Positions 28,968-39,747 are shown, numbered from the stretch's first letter. The stretch is 64,000 bases of DNA from Shimwellia pseudoproteus (GCF_016415625.1 NZ_WBXP01000002.1:1-64000), one strand, 5' to 3'. A program made the numbers and translations. Notes: generated from the sequence alone by a model not told the origin.

Positions 28968-30116
28968 CTAGAGTCGGCCATACAGGCTAATATTCAGGCG
29001 ATTGACCCAGCCCTCGATCCCGAGGTGCGTCAGCAGAGCAAGGCTGTTATCTGCCGTTACCCCGTGTTCACGCAGCCCGGCAACATGGGCGGCACCAAAA
29101 CGCGAGGGGGCACGAATCATCAACAGCAGTGGCTCAATAAGCCCGCGATATTCCGCCTGCCCGTGGCTCCAGGCGGTGATCGCCCGTTCACCGTTGCGTA
29201 CTGAATCCACCAGGGTATTGTCCCGGGTCCACTGCTGGCTGGCGGCGGTAAAACAGGGAACGCTGCCGTTAACCCGGGCACTGAGCAGGCGCACCAGAAT
29301 GGCGCTGCTGTGTGCGGGTACCGCTCGCTGTAACCGCGTCAGCAACCGCCAGCTATCAGGATCCCGCGCCAGCAGGGGGGCGAGGTGGTGCAGGGGGGTA
29401 TCCGGGGTGGCGTCGGCCAGCAATTCACGGCTGGCAAAGGTTAATTGTTCCGGGGGCGGTGTTGTCAGGGAGAGCGCCAGGGCCGGGGCCGCGGTGCTGC
29501 TAAAGCTGTCTGGGGGCGCATCGGCCTGGATATCCATGCCGGGCAGCCAGCGTACCGGCAAGCCGTTAAAGGCGTGCAGCGCCGCAATCACCCGGGCCTG
29601 GAAGCCGATAAACCCAATCAGGTGTACAAACGTCACCACATCGTCTTCCGTGAGCCCCACCGCCAGTAGCTGCCGGGTGGCGGCGAGGTCAATACAGCCC
29701 GGGTTACCGGCCAACTGGCGGGCAAACTGGGTTATCTGGGTTAAGCGGTGGTTACTTTCCCGGGAAGAGTCTGGCCCCGGCTCCGGGGCCAGACGGGCGG
29801 AATAGTGGTTGCACAGGCGCTGGACGCCATAGACCTGGGCCACAGTCAGGGCGGTACTCAGCCTGTCATAACTGCTCAATGTCTGCCGGCGGTTAACGGC
29901 CACCCGCGGAGGGAGTAACTGCCCGGACAGTTGGCGGGCGGTGGCCAGCCAGGGATGATGAGCCGGGTGCAACGTGGTTGGCCACGGGCAGTCCAGTAAG
30001 AAGGCGTCTTCGACCTGTGCGGCCTCCGGGACCAGCGGATGCGCATCGGCCGGACTAGGGCGAGATTGCGTTTCGTGATACCAGTGGCTTTTGGCAGCAA
30101 GATGACGTTGTTCCAT
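28968..30116 (-). CDS. yciW: YciW, AhpD/CMD-like protein
   Basis: Protein of 382 aa (E. coli 375) with the family segments EQRHLAAKSHWYHETQS, YDRLSTALTVAQVYGVQRLCNHY and PGPDSSRESNHRL. It resembles the alkylhydroperoxidase AhpD/carboxymuconolactone decarboxylase superfamily over two halves, but no clear Cys-x2-Cys redox pair is present. In E. coli yciW is linked by expression to cysteine/methionine metabolism under CysB; its reaction is not established. It has no obvious signal peptide. The start at 30116 matches the E. coli N-terminus and follows AGGAACGCC. Confidence 0.9.
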   Translation of the reverse strand: MEQRHLAAKSHWYHETQSRPSPADAHPLVPEAAQVEDAFLLDCPWPTTLHPAHHPWLATARQLSGQLLPPRVAVNRRQTLSSYDRLSTALTVAQVYGVQRLCNHYSARLAPEPGPDSSRESNHRLTQITQFARQLAGNPGCIDLAATRQLLAVGLTEDDVVTFVHLIGFIGFQARVIAALHAFNGLPVRWLPGMDIQADAPPDSFSSTAAPALALSLTTPPPEQLTFASRELLADATPDTPLHHLAPLLARDPDSWRLLTRLQRAVPAHSSAILVRLLSARVNGSVPCFTAASQQWTRDNTLVDSVRNGERAITAWSHGQAEYRGLIEPLLLMIRAPSRFGAAHVAGLREHGVTADNSLALLTHLGIEGWVNRLNISLYGRL

Positions 30117-30287
30117 GGGCGTTCCTGGTCAGTAATACGCAGGGCGACGGGATAGCGCTGGGCGCACCGCAGACCTGCCTGGAGGCATTATCCTGGCGTA
30201 AGCGTGCTGTGAAGTGAAAGAATGGCGGGTGATAACAAATAGCGGAAAGCTATAACGGAGCGGGGTAGCGTTATCATTGACGAGAAT

Positions 30288-30310
30288 CCAGGGCCGACAG
30301 GCGGCCCTGG
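30288..30310 (-). terminator. hairpin behind fabI
   Basis: CCAGGGCC pairs with GGCCCTGG around a 7-base loop starting 10 bp after the fabI stop. The T-run on the minus strand is short (ATTCT), so it is a probable but weak terminator. Confidence 0.5.
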
Positions 30311-30319
30311 GGGGGAAAC

Positions 30320-31108
30320 TTATTTCAGTTCCAGTTCGTTCATTGCGGCGATGCTGAAGCCGCCATCAACGTGAACCACTTCACCGGAGATACCGGCAGA
30401 GAGGTTGGAGCACAGGAAGGCGGCAGAGTTACCGACATCTTCAATGGTCACGGTACGGCGAATCGGGGTAACCGCTTCGCAGTGGGCCAGCATTTTACGG
30501 AAATCTTTGATCCCGGAAGCCGCCAGGGTGCGGATCGGGCCGGCAGAAATGGCGTTAACACGCACACCTTCCGGGCCCATGGCGTTAGCCATATAGCGCA
30601 CGTTAGCTTCCAGAGAGGCTTTCGCCAGACCCATCACGTTGTAGTTAGGGATAGCGCGCTCAGCACCCAGGTAGGACAGGGTCAGCAGCGCAGAGTCCGG
30701 GTTCAGCATGCTGCGGCAGGCTTTCGCCATCGCCACAAAGCTGTAAGAGCTGATATCGTGGGCTATCTTGAAGCCTTCACGGGTAACCGCGTTCACGTAA
30801 TCACCGTCTAACTGGTCACCCGGTGCGAAACCGATGGAGTGAACGAAACCATCGAATTTTGGCCAGGATTTAGCCAGTTCAGTGAACAGCGCGTCGATGC
30901 TGGCGTCTTCGGCGACATCACACGGCAGAACGATTTTTGCACCCAGGGCAGCGGCGAACTCTTCTACACGGCCTTTCAGTTTTTCAGTCTGATAGGTTAA
31001 AGCCAGTTCAGCGCCTTCACGTTGCATCGCCTGCGCGATCCCGAAAGCGATGGAACGGTTGCTGGCAACCCCAGTAACCAGAATACGTTTACCGGTAAGA
31101 AAACCCAT
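30320..31108 (-). CDS. fabI: enoyl-[acyl-carrier-protein] reductase (NADH)
   Basis: Catalyses the last reduction of each fatty-acid elongation cycle and is the target of triclosan; 262 aa as in E. coli. The NAD site [16 protein letters not shown] is at about residues 13-28. The catalytic Tyr156 and Lys163 are in [14 protein letters not shown], and [15 protein letters not shown] follows. The protein is nearly identical to E. coli FabI apart from a few surface changes. It has its own upstream region of about 400 bp. Confidence 0.98.
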   Translation of the reverse strand: MGFLTGKRILVTGVASNRSIAFGIAQAMQREGAELALTYQTEKLKGRVEEFAAALGAKIVLPCDVAEDASIDALFTELAKSWPKFDGFVHSIGFAPGDQLDGDYVNAVTREGFKIAHDISSYSFVAMAKACRSMLNPDSALLTLSYLGAERAIPNYNVMGLAKASLEANVRYMANAMGPEGVRVNAISAGPIRTLAASGIKDFRKMLAHCEAVTPIRRTVTIEDVGNSAAFLCSNLSAGISGEVVHVDGGFSIAAMNELELK

Positions 31109-31515
31109 AATCTTGATCCTTATCGTTGGTTCTTACTGCGCCATTTATCGGGCCTGGCGCTACTACTGCGTAAGTGGTGTCATAAAACAGCCCGCGATTA
31201 TATCCTACCGGGCCGGGCTGATGTCACGTTATTTTTCCACGTTCCGGGCCGCTGCTCAGCAGAATAAAACCCGGCATATGGCCGGGCCACCGTAAGCTAT
31301 CATCATTAATATTATGGGTGTCATCCGCATGATTTCATTATTGTCGGACGCTTCCAGAGGAAGAAAAACAGAGAGGTACATCACCGCCGCAGGCGGGTGT
31401 ACCCGCAGCGGCGCAGATGAAAGTAGCTTGTCCTTACATTATTGACAAGCGGCTAATCGGTGACCTGAACCACAAAATCACGTTAAGTTAATAAGATACA
31501 CCGGCCAGCGGTGGG
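31109..31515. other. intergenic region between sapF and fabI
   Basis: About 400 bp without a supported gene; E. coli has ycjD near here, and no equivalent was found. It should hold the fabI promoter. A hairpin CCCGGC-N5-GCCGGG at about 31269-31285, followed on the minus strand by TTTTAT, and another GC-rich hairpin at 31385-31413 lie downstream of sapF and may end the sap transcript. Confidence 0.45.
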
Positions 31516-32322
31516 TTACCTATCCCGGCGCCAGGCATCGGCGGTCAGCGCCTCGCCAAAGTGGCTGGCAATCAGACGGCGGGTCAGGTCGTGGAGCGGG
31601 GAGGCCAGCACATCGGCGGTGCTGCCGCGTTCGACCACTTCCCCCTGATGCATCACCAGCACCTGGTCACTGATATGCTTCATCATGCCAATGTGCTGGG
31701 TCACGTAGATATAAGAGATCCCGCGCTGCTCCTGAAGCTCGAGCATCAGATTGATCAACTGGGAGCGCATCGACATATCCAGGGAGGCGAGGGCCTCATC
31801 CGCCACAATCACCTTGGGGCGCAAAATCAGCGCCCGGGCGAGTCCCAGACGCTGTTTCTGGCCCGGCGCCAGCATATGGGGATAGTAGCTGGCGTGGTCC
31901 GGCAACAGGCCAACCATGCGCAGGGTTTCAATAATCCGCTCCTGGCGGGCTTCCGGCGCTAAATCGGTATTCAGGCGCAGGGGGAAGTCCAGGATCTGCG
32001 AAATGCGCTGCCGGGGATTCAGGGAGGTGCTCGGGTCCTGAAAAATCATCCGGATTTGCTGGCTGCGAAAGGCGTAGTCCCCGTAGTGCAGGGGATTATC
32101 GTCGATCAATAGCTCACCGCTGGTGGGGGCGACAGTACCGGCCAGCATTTTGGCCAGGGTGGATTTCCCGGAGCCGTTCTCCCCGATAATGGCCAGGGTC
32201 TGGCGTTCACGCAGGGTGAAGCTGATATTTTTCACCGCGTCTACCGTCTGGCGATGGAACCAGCCAGTGCGGTAGCGGAAGGTTTTGCTCAGGTTGCGTA
32301 CTTCAAGCAGGGTGTCGACCAT
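31516..32322 (-). CDS. sapF: SapF, ABC transporter ATP-binding protein
   Basis: ATPase subunit of the Sap transporter, 268 aa as in E. coli. Walker A is GENGSGKST (about 47-55), the ABC signature region is APGQKQRLGLARAL, in which the usual SGGQ is APGQ, and Walker B is KVIVADEALASLD. With SapD it powers the SapBC channel. The Sap system was described for resistance to antimicrobial peptides, and in E. coli SapBCDF has been linked to putrescine export. Last gene of the sap operon, 1 bp after sapD. Confidence 0.95.
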   Translation of the reverse strand: MVDTLLEVRNLSKTFRYRTGWFHRQTVDAVKNISFTLRERQTLAIIGENGSGKSTLAKMLAGTVAPTSGELLIDDNPLHYGDYAFRSQQIRMIFQDPSTSLNPRQRISQILDFPLRLNTDLAPEARQERIIETLRMVGLLPDHASYYPHMLAPGQKQRLGLARALILRPKVIVADEALASLDMSMRSQLINLMLELQEQRGISYIYVTQHIGMMKHISDQVLVMHQGEVVERGSTADVLASPLHDLTRRLIASHFGEALTADAWRRDR

Positions 32323-32323
32323 C

Positions 32324-33316
32324 TTAGTCCCTCTCCATATTTAGCGGGAAATGGCAGGCAAAAAGATGATTTTTGGCGCCAGTCAAACGCGGGGTCTCGA
32401 TGCATTTACGCTGGGCATATGGGCAGCGCGGGCCGAGGCGGCAGCCAATGGGCAACTGTTCGAGTAACGGTATCGCGCCTTGCAAAGTATTCAGGCGGCT
32501 TTTGTGGGGGATCGGGCTGCCAAAATCCGGGATCGCCCGGATCAGCGCCTGGGTATAAGGATGTTTCGGGGCGCTGATCAGCTCTTCACTCATGGCGCTT
32601 TCTACGGTCTGGCCGCAATACATCACATTAATACGATCCGCCCAGTGGGTCAGCATTTGCAGATCGTGGCTGATCAGCAAAATCGTGGTGTTGTTATTCT
32701 GGTTAAGCCGGGCCAGCAGGCGGAAAATCTGCGCCTGGGTGGTGGGTTCCATGGCATTCGTGGGTTCATCGGCAATCAGCAGGCGCGGCTGGTTCGCCAG
32801 CGCGATGGCGATCATCACCTTCTGGCATTCCCCTTCGGTTAACTGGTAGGGGAAACTGCGCATGGCATCTTTATGATCTTTGATACCCACCCGGTGCAAC
32901 AGCTCAATCGCCCGGCGCTTGCGCCAGCCAACGCGCTGCCACCAGCGGCCTTTAAAGGTCCAGCCGGGGATATTTTGGGTGAGCTGCTTACCGATCCGCT
33001 CAGCGGGGTCGAGACAGGACTGGGGCTCCTGAAAGATCATCGACACGTTGTGGCCCATCAGGCGGCGGCGTTCCCGGTGGTTGAGGCGCAGCAGATCGAT
33101 ATCATCAAACCGCATCCGGTCGGCGGTGACCCGCCAGTTGTCTTTGCGCACCCCGCAAATCGCCTTGGCAATCAGGCTTTTCCCGGAGCCAGACTCACCC
33201 ACCAGCCCGCGGATCTCCCCTTCGGTCAGCGTCATGCTGATCCGGTCCACGGCTTTAACCCAGCCGTCGCCGGTGCGAAATTCAATGGTGAGATTACGAA
33301 TATCCAGTAACGCCAT
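32324..33316 (-). CDS. sapD: SapD, ABC transporter ATP-binding protein
   Basis: Second ATPase of the Sap transporter, 330 aa. Walker A is GESGSGKSL (about 40-48); the signature region is [15 protein letters not shown] and Walker B is [12 protein letters not shown]. The C-terminal oligopeptide-type extension has [15 protein letters not shown], a cysteine cluster typical of Opp/Dpp ATPases. E. coli SapD is also needed for Trk potassium uptake. Its start overlaps the sapC stop by one base (TAATG). Confidence 0.95.
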   Translation of the reverse strand: MALLDIRNLTIEFRTGDGWVKAVDRISMTLTEGEIRGLVGESGSGKSLIAKAICGVRKDNWRVTADRMRFDDIDLLRLNHRERRRLMGHNVSMIFQEPQSCLDPAERIGKQLTQNIPGWTFKGRWWQRVGWRKRRAIELLHRVGIKDHKDAMRSFPYQLTEGECQKVMIAIALANQPRLLIADEPTNAMEPTTQAQIFRLLARLNQNNNTTILLISHDLQMLTHWADRINVMYCGQTVESAMSEELISAPKHPYTQALIRAIPDFGSPIPHKSRLNTLQGAIPLLEQLPIGCRLGPRCPYAQRKCIETPRLTGAKNHLFACHFPLNMERD

Positions 33317-34206
33317 TACTGCACCCCTGCATCAATTGCTCTGCGGATCCCATCACCCAGTAGGTTAACCAGTAATACGCTGATCATAATGGCAGCACCG
33401 GGCAACATCACCGTCCAGGGGGCAACATAGATAAGCTCCAGCGCATCCCCGAGCATCGCGCCCCATTCCGGTGAAGGCAGCTGCGCGCCGAGGTCAAGAA
33501 AGCCCAGCGCCGCAATATCGAGGATCGCCATCGACAGCGCCCGGGTAATTTCCCCGCACAGGGTGGCGGCGGTATTGGGCAGCACCGCGAACCACAGAAT
33601 ATTGAGGGTGCTGGCGCCGTCCAGCCGGGCGGCAACGATATACTCTTTTTCCAGCTCGTCATGGACCATGGTGTAGACCGAACGCACCATGCGCGGTAGC
33701 AACGCCAGCCAGATAGCAAACATCGCGTGGCTGAGGTGCGGCCCGGCAAAGGCGACCACAATAATCGCCAGTAGCAGGGACGGGATCGACAGCAGGGTAT
33801 CCAGAATATGGTTGAGCACCGCCGAGCGCAGCCCGTGGGTTGACCCGGCAAAAATCCCCAGCGCCAGACCACAAATCGTTGCCCCGAGGGTCACCACAAA
33901 TGCGCCGCCAACGGTTGGCGCCGCGCCGCTCAGTAACCGGCTCAGTACGTCACGCCCCAGATCGTCAGTGCCGAGGAAGAAAGAGACCTCCCCGTAACGG
34001 GACCATGAAGGGGGCAGCAGCTGGTAACCCATAAACTGCTGGTCAATACCATAAGGGGAAAATACGCTGCCAAACAGGCACAGCAGCGCCAGCGCAGCGC
34101 AGCCATACAACCCGATCATCGCGCTGGTATCCCCGTAAAATTTGCGCCAGGTCGTCCTCAGCGTGCCGGGGGGGCGCTTTTCGCTGTAGACATTATCGTA
34201 GGGCAT
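33316..34206 (-). CDS. sapC: SapC, ABC transporter permease
   Basis: Inner-membrane permease of 296 aa, DppC/OppC type. An N-terminal membrane segment at about 30-50 is followed by a periplasmic loop ([19 protein letters not shown]) and five further segments; the coupling-helix motif is [12 protein letters not shown]. It pairs with SapB. It overlaps sapB by 14 bp and sapD by one base, showing a single operon. Confidence 0.95.
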   Translation of the reverse strand: MPYDNVYSEKRPPGTLRTTWRKFYGDTSAMIGLYGCAALALLCLFGSVFSPYGIDQQFMGYQLLPPSWSRYGEVSFFLGTDDLGRDVLSRLLSGAAPTVGGAFVVTLGATICGLALGIFAGSTHGLRSAVLNHILDTLLSIPSLLLAIIVVAFAGPHLSHAMFAIWLALLPRMVRSVYTMVHDELEKEYIVAARLDGASTLNILWFAVLPNTAATLCGEITRALSMAILDIAALGFLDLGAQLPSPEWGAMLGDALELIYVAPWTVMLPGAAIMISVLLVNLLGDGIRRAIDAGVQ

Positions 34207-35158
34207 ACCATTCCTTATTGCGTAGTGGGTTTGCCATGGCGCCGAAAATATCGGAAATCACGTTGACACAAATCACCAGCGAACCGATAACCATCACCCC
34301 GGCAGAAATCGCCGCGTAGTCCTGCTGGCGGATGGCGTTAATCAGCCAGCGGCCCAGGCCCGGCCAGCTAAACACCATTTCGGTGATCATCGCCAGGGTC
34401 AGCATGGTGGAGAACTGTAACCCCAGTTTGGGGATCACCGGCGGCAGGGCATTATGCAGCACATGGCGCTGTAAAATGGTGCGGCGGGAGACCCCGCGCG
34501 TGGCGGCGGCTTTGATGTAGTTTTGGTCAAACACCTCAATGGTGCTGATGCGCATCAGGCGGATAACTTCCGTGGTCGGCGCCACCGCCAGGGTCAGCAC
34601 CGGCAACACCATATGGCGAATAGCGCTGTCGATCATCTCATGGCGCCAGGGAGAGTCCGAGAGCCAGGCATCGATCAGGGCAAACCCGGTCACGTTTTTT
34701 ACCTCGTAAAGCAGATCAAAGCGCCCGGAAACCGGGAACCAGCCGAGCGTGAGCGAGAAAAACAGCGTCAGCAGCAGGGCCAGCCAGAAGACCGGAATCG
34801 AAAAGCCCAGCAGCGACAGGGCGCTGATCAGATTGTCCTGCCACTTGCCCTGGGTGATCCCCGCCAGCATCCCCAGCGGGATGCCGACAATCAGCGCCAG
34901 GGTAAATGCCAGCAGGCACAGCTCCATGGTGGCCGGAAACACTTCCCGCAACTGGGCGCTGATCGGCTGGCCATTAATACTGGAGACCCCGAAGTCCCAG
35001 TGCAGTACGCCTTCAAACCAGAATGCCCAGGCATTCCACAGGCTGGCCCCCTGGAGCGGGGCCCGGGGGGTAAAGTAACAGAGGCTAAACCCGACCAGGG
35101 TCAGGAACAGCAGGGTGACCACCAGCAATAACAGGCGGCGCAGGGTAAAAATAATCAT
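34193..35158 (-). CDS. sapB: SapB, ABC transporter permease
   Basis: Inner-membrane permease of 321 aa, DppB/OppB type, with about six membrane segments beginning at residues 8-28. The coupling-helix motif is [13 protein letters not shown] and the conserved C-terminal segment is [19 protein letters not shown]. It forms the channel with SapC. It overlaps the end of sapA by 4 bp. Confidence 0.95.
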   Translation of the reverse strand: MIIFTLRRLLLLVVTLLFLTLVGFSLCYFTPRAPLQGASLWNAWAFWFEGVLHWDFGVSSINGQPISAQLREVFPATMELCLLAFTLALIVGIPLGMLAGITQGKWQDNLISALSLLGFSIPVFWLALLLTLFFSLTLGWFPVSGRFDLLYEVKNVTGFALIDAWLSDSPWRHEMIDSAIRHMVLPVLTLAVAPTTEVIRLMRISTIEVFDQNYIKAAATRGVSRRTILQRHVLHNALPPVIPKLGLQFSTMLTLAMITEMVFSWPGLGRWLINAIRQQDYAAISAGVMVIGSLVICVNVISDIFGAMANPLRNKEWYALR

Positions 35159-36792
35159 GGTTTTTTCGCCTCATCCATTACCCGTTCAACCCCCGCAAAA
35201 GAGGCGTTGCCGAAGGGGCTGAGCACCAGGCCTTTGATGTCGTAACGATAGGCCAGTAAGCGCAGGGAGGACGCCAGCGGCAACACCGGTAGCTCCCGGG
35301 ACAGAATGTTTTGCGCCTGGTCGTAGGCCTCCATCCGCGAGGCCAGCTGTTGCGAGGTGAGCGCCTTTTGCAGCACGTTATCAAATTCAGTATTGCACCA
35401 GTGGGCGTAGTTGGTCTGGGAATTGATTGCCGCGCAGCTCAGCAGTGGCCGGAAGAAGCTATCCGGGTCATTACTGTCTGTGGCCCAGCCGGTCAGGGTC
35501 AGATCGTGGTTCATCTCCATCAGTCTGGCCTCCTGGAAGCGGCCTTCCACCGGCACAATCACTACCCGCACCCCCACCTGGGCCAGATCCGCCTGCAGCA
35601 GCTCGGCGGTCTTCAGCGGGCTGGGGTTCCACGCCTGTGACGTGGTCGGCACCCAGAGGTGCAGGGTGAGATTTTTGATCCCCAAAGCCTGCAACTGCGC
35701 CCGGGATTTCTGCGGATTATACTCCGTCACCTGGGAGGCATTGTCATAGGCCCAGGAGGCGCGGGGCAGGATCGACGCCGCGGTTTCGGCGGTACCGTAA
35801 TAGATAGATTGCATCAGGCGCTGGTTATTAATAGACAGCGCCAGGGCATGGCGCACCGCCGGATTATCAAGGGGTGGCTTATTGGTATTAAACGCCAGAT
35901 AGGCGATGTTCATCCCCGGGCGCAGCGACAGGCGCAGGCGCGGGTCATCGCGCAAAATGGTTAGCTGGCTGGCGGCGGGCCAGGCCAGCACGTCACACTC
36001 ACCGGTCAGCAATTTGGACAACCGGCCAGTACCGCCAGAGCCTAAATCCACCACCACCTGGGGCATCAGCGGCACACCGCGCCAGAAGTGCGGGTGGCGC
36101 GCCAGGCGGATGTACTGCCCGCCCCGGAAGTCACTCAACTGGAACGGCCCGGTCCCGACTGGCTGGCGATCAATCTGCTCCTGGTGCCCGGTTTTCTCCA
36201 GTTGCCCGGCATATTCTGCCGACAATACCGACGCATAATGGGTTGCCAGGTGCCACAGGAATGAGGCGTCCGGGCGGCTGAGGCGAAACTCGACAGTGTA
36301 ACGATCCAGTTTACGTACGCTTTTTACGGTATCGCTAAATTGTAAGCTGTCAAAATAGGGGAAGTTGTCGCCGTTAACATCGTGCCAGGGATCATTGCGG
36401 TCAATGATGCGGTTAAAGCTGAATACCACGTCATCGGCATCCAGTGTCCGGCCAGGAGTAAACCACGGCGTGGTCTGGAAGGCCACGTCTTTGCGCAGGT
36501 AAAAACGGTAAGTGGCGCCGTTATCCAGCACCTCCCAGCGTTCCGCCAGCTCAGGCACCAGACGATAGGTGTACGGGTCCACATCCAGCAGACGATCATA
36601 GAGCTGTGCCGCCAGGGTATCGACCACCAAACCGCCACTGGCTTTCTGGGGGTTAAAGGTGTTTATCTGTCCATTGACACAATAGACAAACCCGCTTTGC
36701 CGGATATCCGCCTTTTGGGCCGGGGGCGAATCTGCGGCAGCAGCGGCGAAACTGCTGGCAAGCAATAACAGAAAAGGGAGCATTACGCGCAT
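35155..36792 (-). CDS. sapA: SapA, periplasmic peptide-binding protein
   Basis: Periplasmic solute-binding protein of 545 aa (E. coli 547), family SBP_bac_5. A signal peptide occupies about residues 1-20 ([20 protein letters not shown]), with cleavage expected after the alanine run. Conserved blocks include [29 protein letters not shown] and AYDQAQNIL. The start at 36792 gives a normal signal peptide; an ATG at 36783 is a near alternative, and no strong ribosome binding site distinguishes them. First gene of sapABCDF. Confidence 0.94.
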   Translation of the reverse strand: MRVMLPFLLLLASSFAAAAADSPPAQKADIRQSGFVYCVNGQINTFNPQKASGGLVVDTLAAQLYDRLLDVDPYTYRLVPELAERWEVLDNGATYRFYLRKDVAFQTTPWFTPGRTLDADDVVFSFNRIIDRNDPWHDVNGDNFPYFDSLQFSDTVKSVRKLDRYTVEFRLSRPDASFLWHLATHYASVLSAEYAGQLEKTGHQEQIDRQPVGTGPFQLSDFRGGQYIRLARHPHFWRGVPLMPQVVVDLGSGGTGRLSKLLTGECDVLAWPAASQLTILRDDPRLRLSLRPGMNIAYLAFNTNKPPLDNPAVRHALALSINNQRLMQSIYYGTAETAASILPRASWAYDNASQVTEYNPQKSRAQLQALGIKNLTLHLWVPTTSQAWNPSPLKTAELLQADLAQVGVRVVIVPVEGRFQEARLMEMNHDLTLTGWATDSNDPDSFFRPLLSCAAINSQTNYAHWCNTEFDNVLQKALTSQQLASRMEAYDQAQNILSRELPVLPLASSLRLLAYRYDIKGLVLSPFGNASFAGVERVMDEAKKP

Positions 36793-36928
36793 AAGTTTTT
36801 GACTTTTCTTAACCAATACACAGAGTGTATCGCACTCTGCCTGTGACCCCAAAATTCACTGTGGAATTGCTGGCTTTATCGGCGATTGCTGGTGAATTTA
36901 TCGGCAAATGCCGCTGGCGCCGGGATTA

Positions 36929-37933
36929 TTACGCCTCAGTATCATCGTCCTGGACCCGGATATGGTGTTTTTTTAGCATGGCGCGCAACTGATGATAGGT
37001 GATGCCCAGCAGTTCCGCGGCCCGGCGCTGGTGATATTTCGCGCTGATCAGGCTGGCTTCCACCAGCTGTTTTTCCTGATCGTTTTGCCAGCGGCGTAAA
37101 TCCAGCGGCAGCGCAGGCAATGGCGTAGCGGTGGCCGGGGCCACGGACGGCGGTTTGCCGGCGGGGTTAAACGGGTCAAGGATAATCTGGTCGACCTCGC
37201 TCTCCCAGTTCCCGTGGCGGTAGACCGAACGCTCCACCACATTTTTCAGCTCGCGGATATTGCCGGGCCAGGGGTACTGGCGCAGGGTGTGCAGTGCCTC
37301 CGGGGTAAAACCCGGGAACAGCGGCATTTCCATCTCGCGGCTCATCTGAATGGCGAACTGCTCCGCCAGTAAAATAATATCGCCGGGACGTTCGCGCAGG
37401 GGAGGGAGCCGCACCACATCAAACGCCAGCCTGTCCAGCAGGTCTGCGCGGAACTTCTCCGCCGCGGCCAGGGCGGGCAGATCCGCATTGGTGGCGCACA
37501 CCAGGCGCACGTTAACCTGGAGCGGCTGATTGCCGCCCACCCGCTCCAGCTCGCCATATTCAATCACCCGCAGCAGTTTCTCCTGGACCATCATGCTGGC
37601 GGTGGCCAGCTCATCAAGGAACAGGGTGCCGCCGTCGGCCCGCTCAAAGCGCCCCGGATGGCGTTTTTGCGCCCCGGTAAAGGCACCGGCTTCGTGACCA
37701 AACAGCTCTGAATCCAGCAGGTTCTCATTGAGGGCGGCGCAGTTTAGTGAGATAAACGGCCCCTGCCAGCGCCGGGATAAATAGTGCAGTCGGTTGGCTA
37801 TCAGCTCTTTACCGGTCCCCCGTTCACCAATCACCAGCACCGGCTTATCCAGCGCCGCCAGCTGTGACACCTGTTCCAGAACTTCCAGGAAGGCGTTATC
37901 TTCGCCCATAAGATTATCTTTGAATTCTGACAT
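36929..37933 (-). CDS. pspF: PspF, sigma-54 enhancer-binding activator of the psp operon
   Basis: AAA+ activator of 334 aa (E. coli 325) that drives sigma-54 transcription of pspA and is held inactive by PspA. Walker A is GERGTGKE, the sigma-54 contact loop GAFTGA is present in HEAGAFTGAQKRHPG, Walker B is GGTLFLDELA, and RWPGNIRELKN-type segment appears as YPWPGNIRELKNVV. The C-terminal Fis-type HTH is RRAAELLGITYHQLRAML. No receiver domain precedes the AAA+ domain, as usual for PspF. The ATG at 37933 is chosen; a GTG four codons earlier is possible. It is divergent from pspA. Confidence 0.95.
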   Translation of the reverse strand: MSEFKDNLMGEDNAFLEVLEQVSQLAALDKPVLVIGERGTGKELIANRLHYLSRRWQGPFISLNCAALNENLLDSELFGHEAGAFTGAQKRHPGRFERADGGTLFLDELATASMMVQEKLLRVIEYGELERVGGNQPLQVNVRLVCATNADLPALAAAEKFRADLLDRLAFDVVRLPPLRERPGDIILLAEQFAIQMSREMEMPLFPGFTPEALHTLRQYPWPGNIRELKNVVERSVYRHGNWESEVDQIILDPFNPAGKPPSVAPATATPLPALPLDLRRWQNDQEKQLVEASLISAKYHQRRAAELLGITYHQLRAMLKKHHIRVQDDDTEA

Positions 37934-38032
37934 GGTTAATTTCACTATGTGGTGGTGAATGTGACTACTTTACCGGTAAATGCTGGCCGGGTAAAATATT
38001 GTTATTGTTTTAAAATCAAATAGATAAAAAGT

Positions 38033-38048
38033 TGGCACGATTGTTGTA
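38033..38048 (+). promoter_or_regulatory. sigma-54 promoter of pspABCD
   Basis: TTGGCACGATTGTTGTA has the -24 element TGGCACG and the -12 element TTGT, with ten bases between the GG and GT doublets as needed by sigma-54. The -12 box has T where the consensus has C. An AT-rich IHF-like stretch (AATCAAATAGATA) lies at about 38014-38027, and PspF sites are expected further upstream. Confidence 0.82.
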
Positions 38049-38113
38049 TTAAAAAATCACCCGGTCCTGACGCAGGACGCACATCACCAACTTATTTATT
38101 GAGGATTATTGTT

Positions 38114-38782
38114 ATGGGTATTTTTTCTCGTTTTGCCGACATCGTGAATGCCAACATCAACTCGCTGCTGGAAAAAGCCGAAGATCCGCAGAAGCTGGTA
38201 CGGCTGATGATTCAGGAAATGGAAGATACACTGGTAGAAGTACGTTCTACCTCGGCGCGCGCGCTGGCAGAGAAGAAACAGTTAACCCGGCGCATTGATC
38301 AGGCTGCGCTTCAGCAGGCCGAATGGCAAGAGAAAGCCGAACTGGCCCTGCGTAAAGAGAAAGAGGATCTGGCTCGCTCGGCGCTGATTGAAAAGCAGAA
38401 AATGACTGATCTTATCGCGTCACTGGAAACGGAAGTCGCCAATGTGGATGAAACCCTGGAGCGGATGAAAAAAGAGATTGGCGAGCTGGAAAGCAAACTG
38501 ATCGAAACCCGCGCCCGCCAGCAGGCCCTGGCACTGCGCCAGCAGGCTGCGGCCTCTTCACGGGATGTTCGTCGCCAGCTGGATAGCGGTAAACTGGATC
38601 AGGCGATGGCGCGTTTTGAATCTTTTGAACGCCGCATTGACCAGATGGAAGCCGAAGCCGAAAGCCATAGCTTTGGCAAACCGAAAAATCTGGAGCAGCA
38701 GTTCGCTGAACTGAAAGCCGATGACGAAATCAGTGCTCAACTGGCCGCGCTGAAAGCCAAAATGGATAGTGACGGCGAATAA
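38114..38782 (+). CDS. pspA: phage shock protein A
   Basis: Peripheral inner-membrane protein of the PspA/IM30/ESCRT-III family, 222 aa as in E. coli. It binds stressed membranes and also inhibits PspF. The N-terminal amphipathic helix [14 protein letters not shown] is at residues 2-15; the rest is long coiled coil rich in Glu, Lys and Gln, with the family block [21 protein letters not shown]. The ATG at 38114 follows GAGGATTATT. It leads pspABCD behind the sigma-54 promoter. Confidence 0.97.
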   Translation: MGIFSRFADIVNANINSLLEKAEDPQKLVRLMIQEMEDTLVEVRSTSARALAEKKQLTRRIDQAALQQAEWQEKAELALRKEKEDLARSALIEKQKMTDLIASLETEVANVDETLERMKKEIGELESKLIETRARQQALALRQQAAASSRDVRRQLDSGKLDQAMARFESFERRIDQMEAEAESHSFGKPKNLEQQFAELKADDEISAQLAALKAKMDSDGE

Positions 38783-38788
38783 CAGGTT

Positions 38789-38815
38789 TGCGGCGCCAGG
38801 TTGCGCCGCAGTTTT
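38789..38815 (+). other. hairpin between pspA and pspB
   Basis: TGCGGCGC pairs with GCGCCGCA around a 6-base loop and is followed by GTTTTAA. It resembles a leaky terminator that would keep PspA more abundant than PspB-D. Confidence 0.65.
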
Positions 38816-38832
38816 AATGCAAAGGAGTACAC

Positions 38833-39060
38833 ATGAGCGCGCTTTTACTGGCTGTTCCGTTAACCATTTTTGTGCTGTTCGTTGCCCCCATCTGGCTGTG
38901 GCTGCATTACAGCAACCGGGCGGAACGGGGATCTCAACTTTCTCAGAATGAACGGGCACGGCTGGCGCAGTTAAGCGAAGAAGCACAAAAAATGCGCGAG
39001 CGCATTAATGCACTGGAACAAATTCTGGATGCCGGGCATCCGGGCTGGAGGAATCAATAA
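38833..39060 (+). CDS. pspB: phage shock protein B
   Basis: Small inner-membrane protein of 75 aa with one N-terminal membrane segment (about residues 4-24, LLLAVPLTIFVLFVAPIWLWLHY) and a cytoplasmic coiled tail ending in LEQILDAGHPGWRNQ. With PspC it senses membrane stress and releases PspF from PspA. It follows AAAGGAG and overlaps pspC by one base. Confidence 0.96.
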   Translation: MSALLLAVPLTIFVLFVAPIWLWLHYSNRAERGSQLSQNERARLAQLSEEAQKMRERINALEQILDAGHPGWRNQ

Positions 39061-39416
39061 TGGCGAACATTCTCGGCGATCGTAAAGTGTGGCGTATGCC
39101 CCAGCGCGGCATGGTGAAAGGGGTCTGTGCCGGTATCGCCCAGTACCTGGATGTGCCGGTGAAACTGGTGCGGCTGATTGTTATCTTATCCATGGTGTTT
39201 GGGCTGTTTTTCTTTACCATCGCCGCCTACATCATCCTGACGTTTGCGCTGGATCCGATGCCGGACGAGCTGGTAGACGGCGCATCTGAAGATTGCCACG
39301 GACGGATGAAAACCGTCGATGCTGTGCTGGCAGAGAGTGAACAAAAACTGCGCGCCATGGAGCGCTACGTCACGTCTGATGCTTTTACCGTGCGCAGCCG
39401 CTTTCGGCAGCTGTAA
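39060..39416 (+). CDS. pspC: phage shock protein C
   Basis: Inner-membrane stress sensor of 118 aa. The PspC domain (RGMVKGVCAGIAQYLDVPVKLVRL, about residues 16-39) leads into a membrane segment at about 40-65; the C-terminal part is a leucine-zipper-like helix. It partners PspB and binds PspA. It is coupled to pspB through TAATG. Confidence 0.96.
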   Translation: MANILGDRKVWRMPQRGMVKGVCAGIAQYLDVPVKLVRLIVILSMVFGLFFFTIAAYIILTFALDPMPDELVDGASEDCHGRMKTVDAVLAESEQKLRAMERYVTSDAFTVRSRFRQL

Positions 39417-39456
39417 GCCTGGCTGTATTTATCCCGACTGAAAATAAGGGAACATT

Positions 39457-39678
39457 ATGTCTGCAACAATACCGCCGCGTACCGGGCACAAACTCCAGAG
39501 CGGCATGAAACTGGCCGGGAAACTGGTGTTACTGACCGCGTTACGCTACGGCCCGGCCGGTGTGGCGGGATGGGCGGTAAAATCAGTGGCCCGTCGCCCG
39601 TTAAAATGGGCATTGACCGTGGCCCTGGAGCCTTTGCTGAGCCGGCTGGCGCAGCGTATCGCCCGGCGGTTTCGCTAA
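39457..39678 (+). CDS. pspD: phage shock protein D
   Basis: Small basic protein of 73 aa, peripheral to the inner membrane; its exact role in the Psp response is unclear. It has a hydrophobic middle ([19 protein letters not shown]) and a highly basic C-terminus ([10 protein letters not shown]). It follows pspC by 40 bp. The E. coli pspE gene (rhodanese) is not present after it; ycjX follows directly. Confidence 0.88.
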   Translation: MSATIPPRTGHKLQSGMKLAGKLVLLTALRYGPAGVAGWAVKSVARRPLKWALTVALEPLLSRLAQRIARRFR

Positions 39679-39747
39679 ACGCGGGTGACCCGCAGGGGCG
39701 GTGAATTCCCCCTGTTCGGGCAAGAATAACAATGACACAGGAGTGTT

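Noticed and set aside
31385..31413. REP/BIME-type repeat in the sapF-fabI gap
   Set aside because: It forms a GC-rich hairpin but does not match the usual REP consensus and no second copy was noticed.
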